NCBI GenBank assembly: GCA_021300055.1
Contig: JAJTHU010000018.1
Coordinates: 1-5,787, forward strand
DNA length: 5,787 nt
Direction of reading: 5' to 3'
Source: Nitrosomonadaceae bacterium
GTDB lineage: Bacteria > Pseudomonadota > Gammaproteobacteria > Burkholderiales > Usitatibacteraceae
Shown: one piece after another, positions 5,317 to 5,787 of the stretch
Layout: each line of letters begins with the position of its first letter
How positions within the stretch are numbered: position 1 is the first letter of the stretch
Made by a program: the position numbers and the translations under genes
The notes under the pieces: model-generated
The model's input: only the letters and a program-made list of their open reading frames with translations
What the model was told of the DNA's origin: nothing
Databases searched by the model: none

Positions 5317-5787
5317 TCAAGACTTGAGCGCCGCGACGCTGGCCAGAGCGGTGGCTTCTTTGGCAGCGAGTAATGCAGCGCGTTCGTCTGCCTCGCGCTG
5401 CAAGCGAAAGTTGTGGAAGTTAAAGCGCTCGCGCGCCGCATCGGCCGGCATCATCTGTGGGTGCGCGGGGTCCGACTCCATGGTGATGCAGTCGACGGGG
5501 CAAACGGGAATGCATAACTCGCACGCGGTACAGAGTGAGGCGATGACGTTGTGCATGTATTTGTTGGCGCCGATGATTGCATCCGTGGGGCAGGGCTTGA
5601 GGCACTTCGCACAACCGATGCAAGCCTCCTCGTCGATGACCGCAACGCGATGCGGCTGGTGCGTGCCACAAGTCGTATCCAGCGGCAGCAAAGGGCGATC
5701 GAGCAACTCGGCGAACTCGCTGCAAGCGGAACGTCGCCGGGCGCCAGACGGCGCTGCACGGCGACGCTGGAGCGGCTGCACCGCATC
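5317..5787 (-). CDS. rsxB: RsxB/RnfB-type 2x[4Fe-4S] ferredoxin, 5' end beyond the window
   Basis: The C-terminal 156 residues of an RnfB/RsxB-like iron-sulfur protein; the frame is open to the right edge. In complete Rnf/Rsx complexes RnfB passes electrons at the cytoplasmic membrane, and in E. coli the Rsx complex keeps SoxR reduced. After VAVIDEEACIGC come two bacterial ferredoxin motifs, counted from the window edge: C56-C59-C62-C66 (CIGCAKCLKPCPTDAI) and C86-C89-C92-C96 (CTACELCIPVCPVDCI). MHNVIASLC (78-86) between them is typical of RnfB. The end is an Ala- and charge-rich helix. The part before LDRPLLPLD is unusual: the NxCxPGG cysteine motif expected there is not in this frame (see findings). 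It is directly followed by nth with 13 bases between, so no rsxC/D/G/E lies between them as it would in E. coli, which suggests a stand-alone ferredoxin. Confidence 0.88.
   Translation of the reverse strand, partial: DAVQPLQRRRAAPSGARRRSACSEFAELLDRPLLPLDTTCGTHQPHRVAVIDEEACIGCAKCLKPCPTDAIIGANKYMHNVIASLCTACELCIPVCPVDCITMESDPAHPQMMPADAARERFNFHNFRLQREADERAALLAAKEATALASVAALKS

Noticed and set aside
5304..5441. In-frame N-terminal extension of nth up to 5441
   Set aside because: It overlaps the rsxB coding end, has no resemblance to endonuclease III, and would make the protein about 55 residues longer than the family.
1..5787. CRISPR array, tRNA, insertion sequence or prophage genes
   Set aside because: No spaced direct repeats, cloverleaf-like sequence, transposase motif or terminal repeats were found on reading both strands.

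Overview
This looks like ordinary chromosomal DNA of a proteobacterium, most likely a betaproteobacterium (Burkholderiales or a neighbouring order). The evidence is the gloB / yafS-like methyltransferase / rnhA / dnaQ block, an rsxB-nth-DUF1841 gene set, and two secreted monohaem cytochromes c with a c4/c553 look. The taxon is inferred from gene content and protein similarity, not from a marker gene. There is no rRNA, tRNA, CRISPR array, insertion sequence or phage gene in the window.

Layout. (1) 1-491, minus strand: the N-terminal two thirds of glyoxalase II (gloB), running off the left edge. (2) 520-2549, plus strand: a yafS-like methyltransferase, rnhA (RNase HI, sharing a 4-base overlap with the methyltransferase) and dnaQ (proofreading subunit of DNA polymerase III). 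In E. coli rnhA and dnaQ are divergent; here they point the same way. (3) 2550-2786: a 237-base non-coding leader with candidate promoters and stem-loops. (4) 2787-3473, plus strand: two tandem, clearly related, exported monohaem cytochromes c, closed by a strong terminator at 3494-3519 that also works on the other strand. (5) 3537-3998, minus strand: an uncharacterised lipoprotein. (6) 3999-4188: a gap holding two adjacent inverted repeats. (7) 4189-5787, minus strand, read right to left: the C-terminal part of an RsxB-type 2x[4Fe-4S] ferredoxin (runs off the right edge), nth (endonuclease III) and a DUF1841 protein, 11-13 bases apart and therefore probably one operon.

Functionally the window combines genome maintenance (RNase HI, DnaQ, endonuclease III), methylglyoxal detoxification (GloB) and periplasmic electron transfer (cytochromes, with RsxB on the cytoplasmic side). 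I do not see a clearly new multi-gene system. The places most worth a second look are the rsxB-nth-DUF1841 operon, where an iron-sulfur DNA glycosylase lies between a ferredoxin and an uncharacterised His/Glu-rich protein; the methyltransferase without a canonical SAM-binding loop; the upstream end of the rsxB fragment, where the reading frame loses the expected cysteine motif; and the paired palindromes at 4133-4187.
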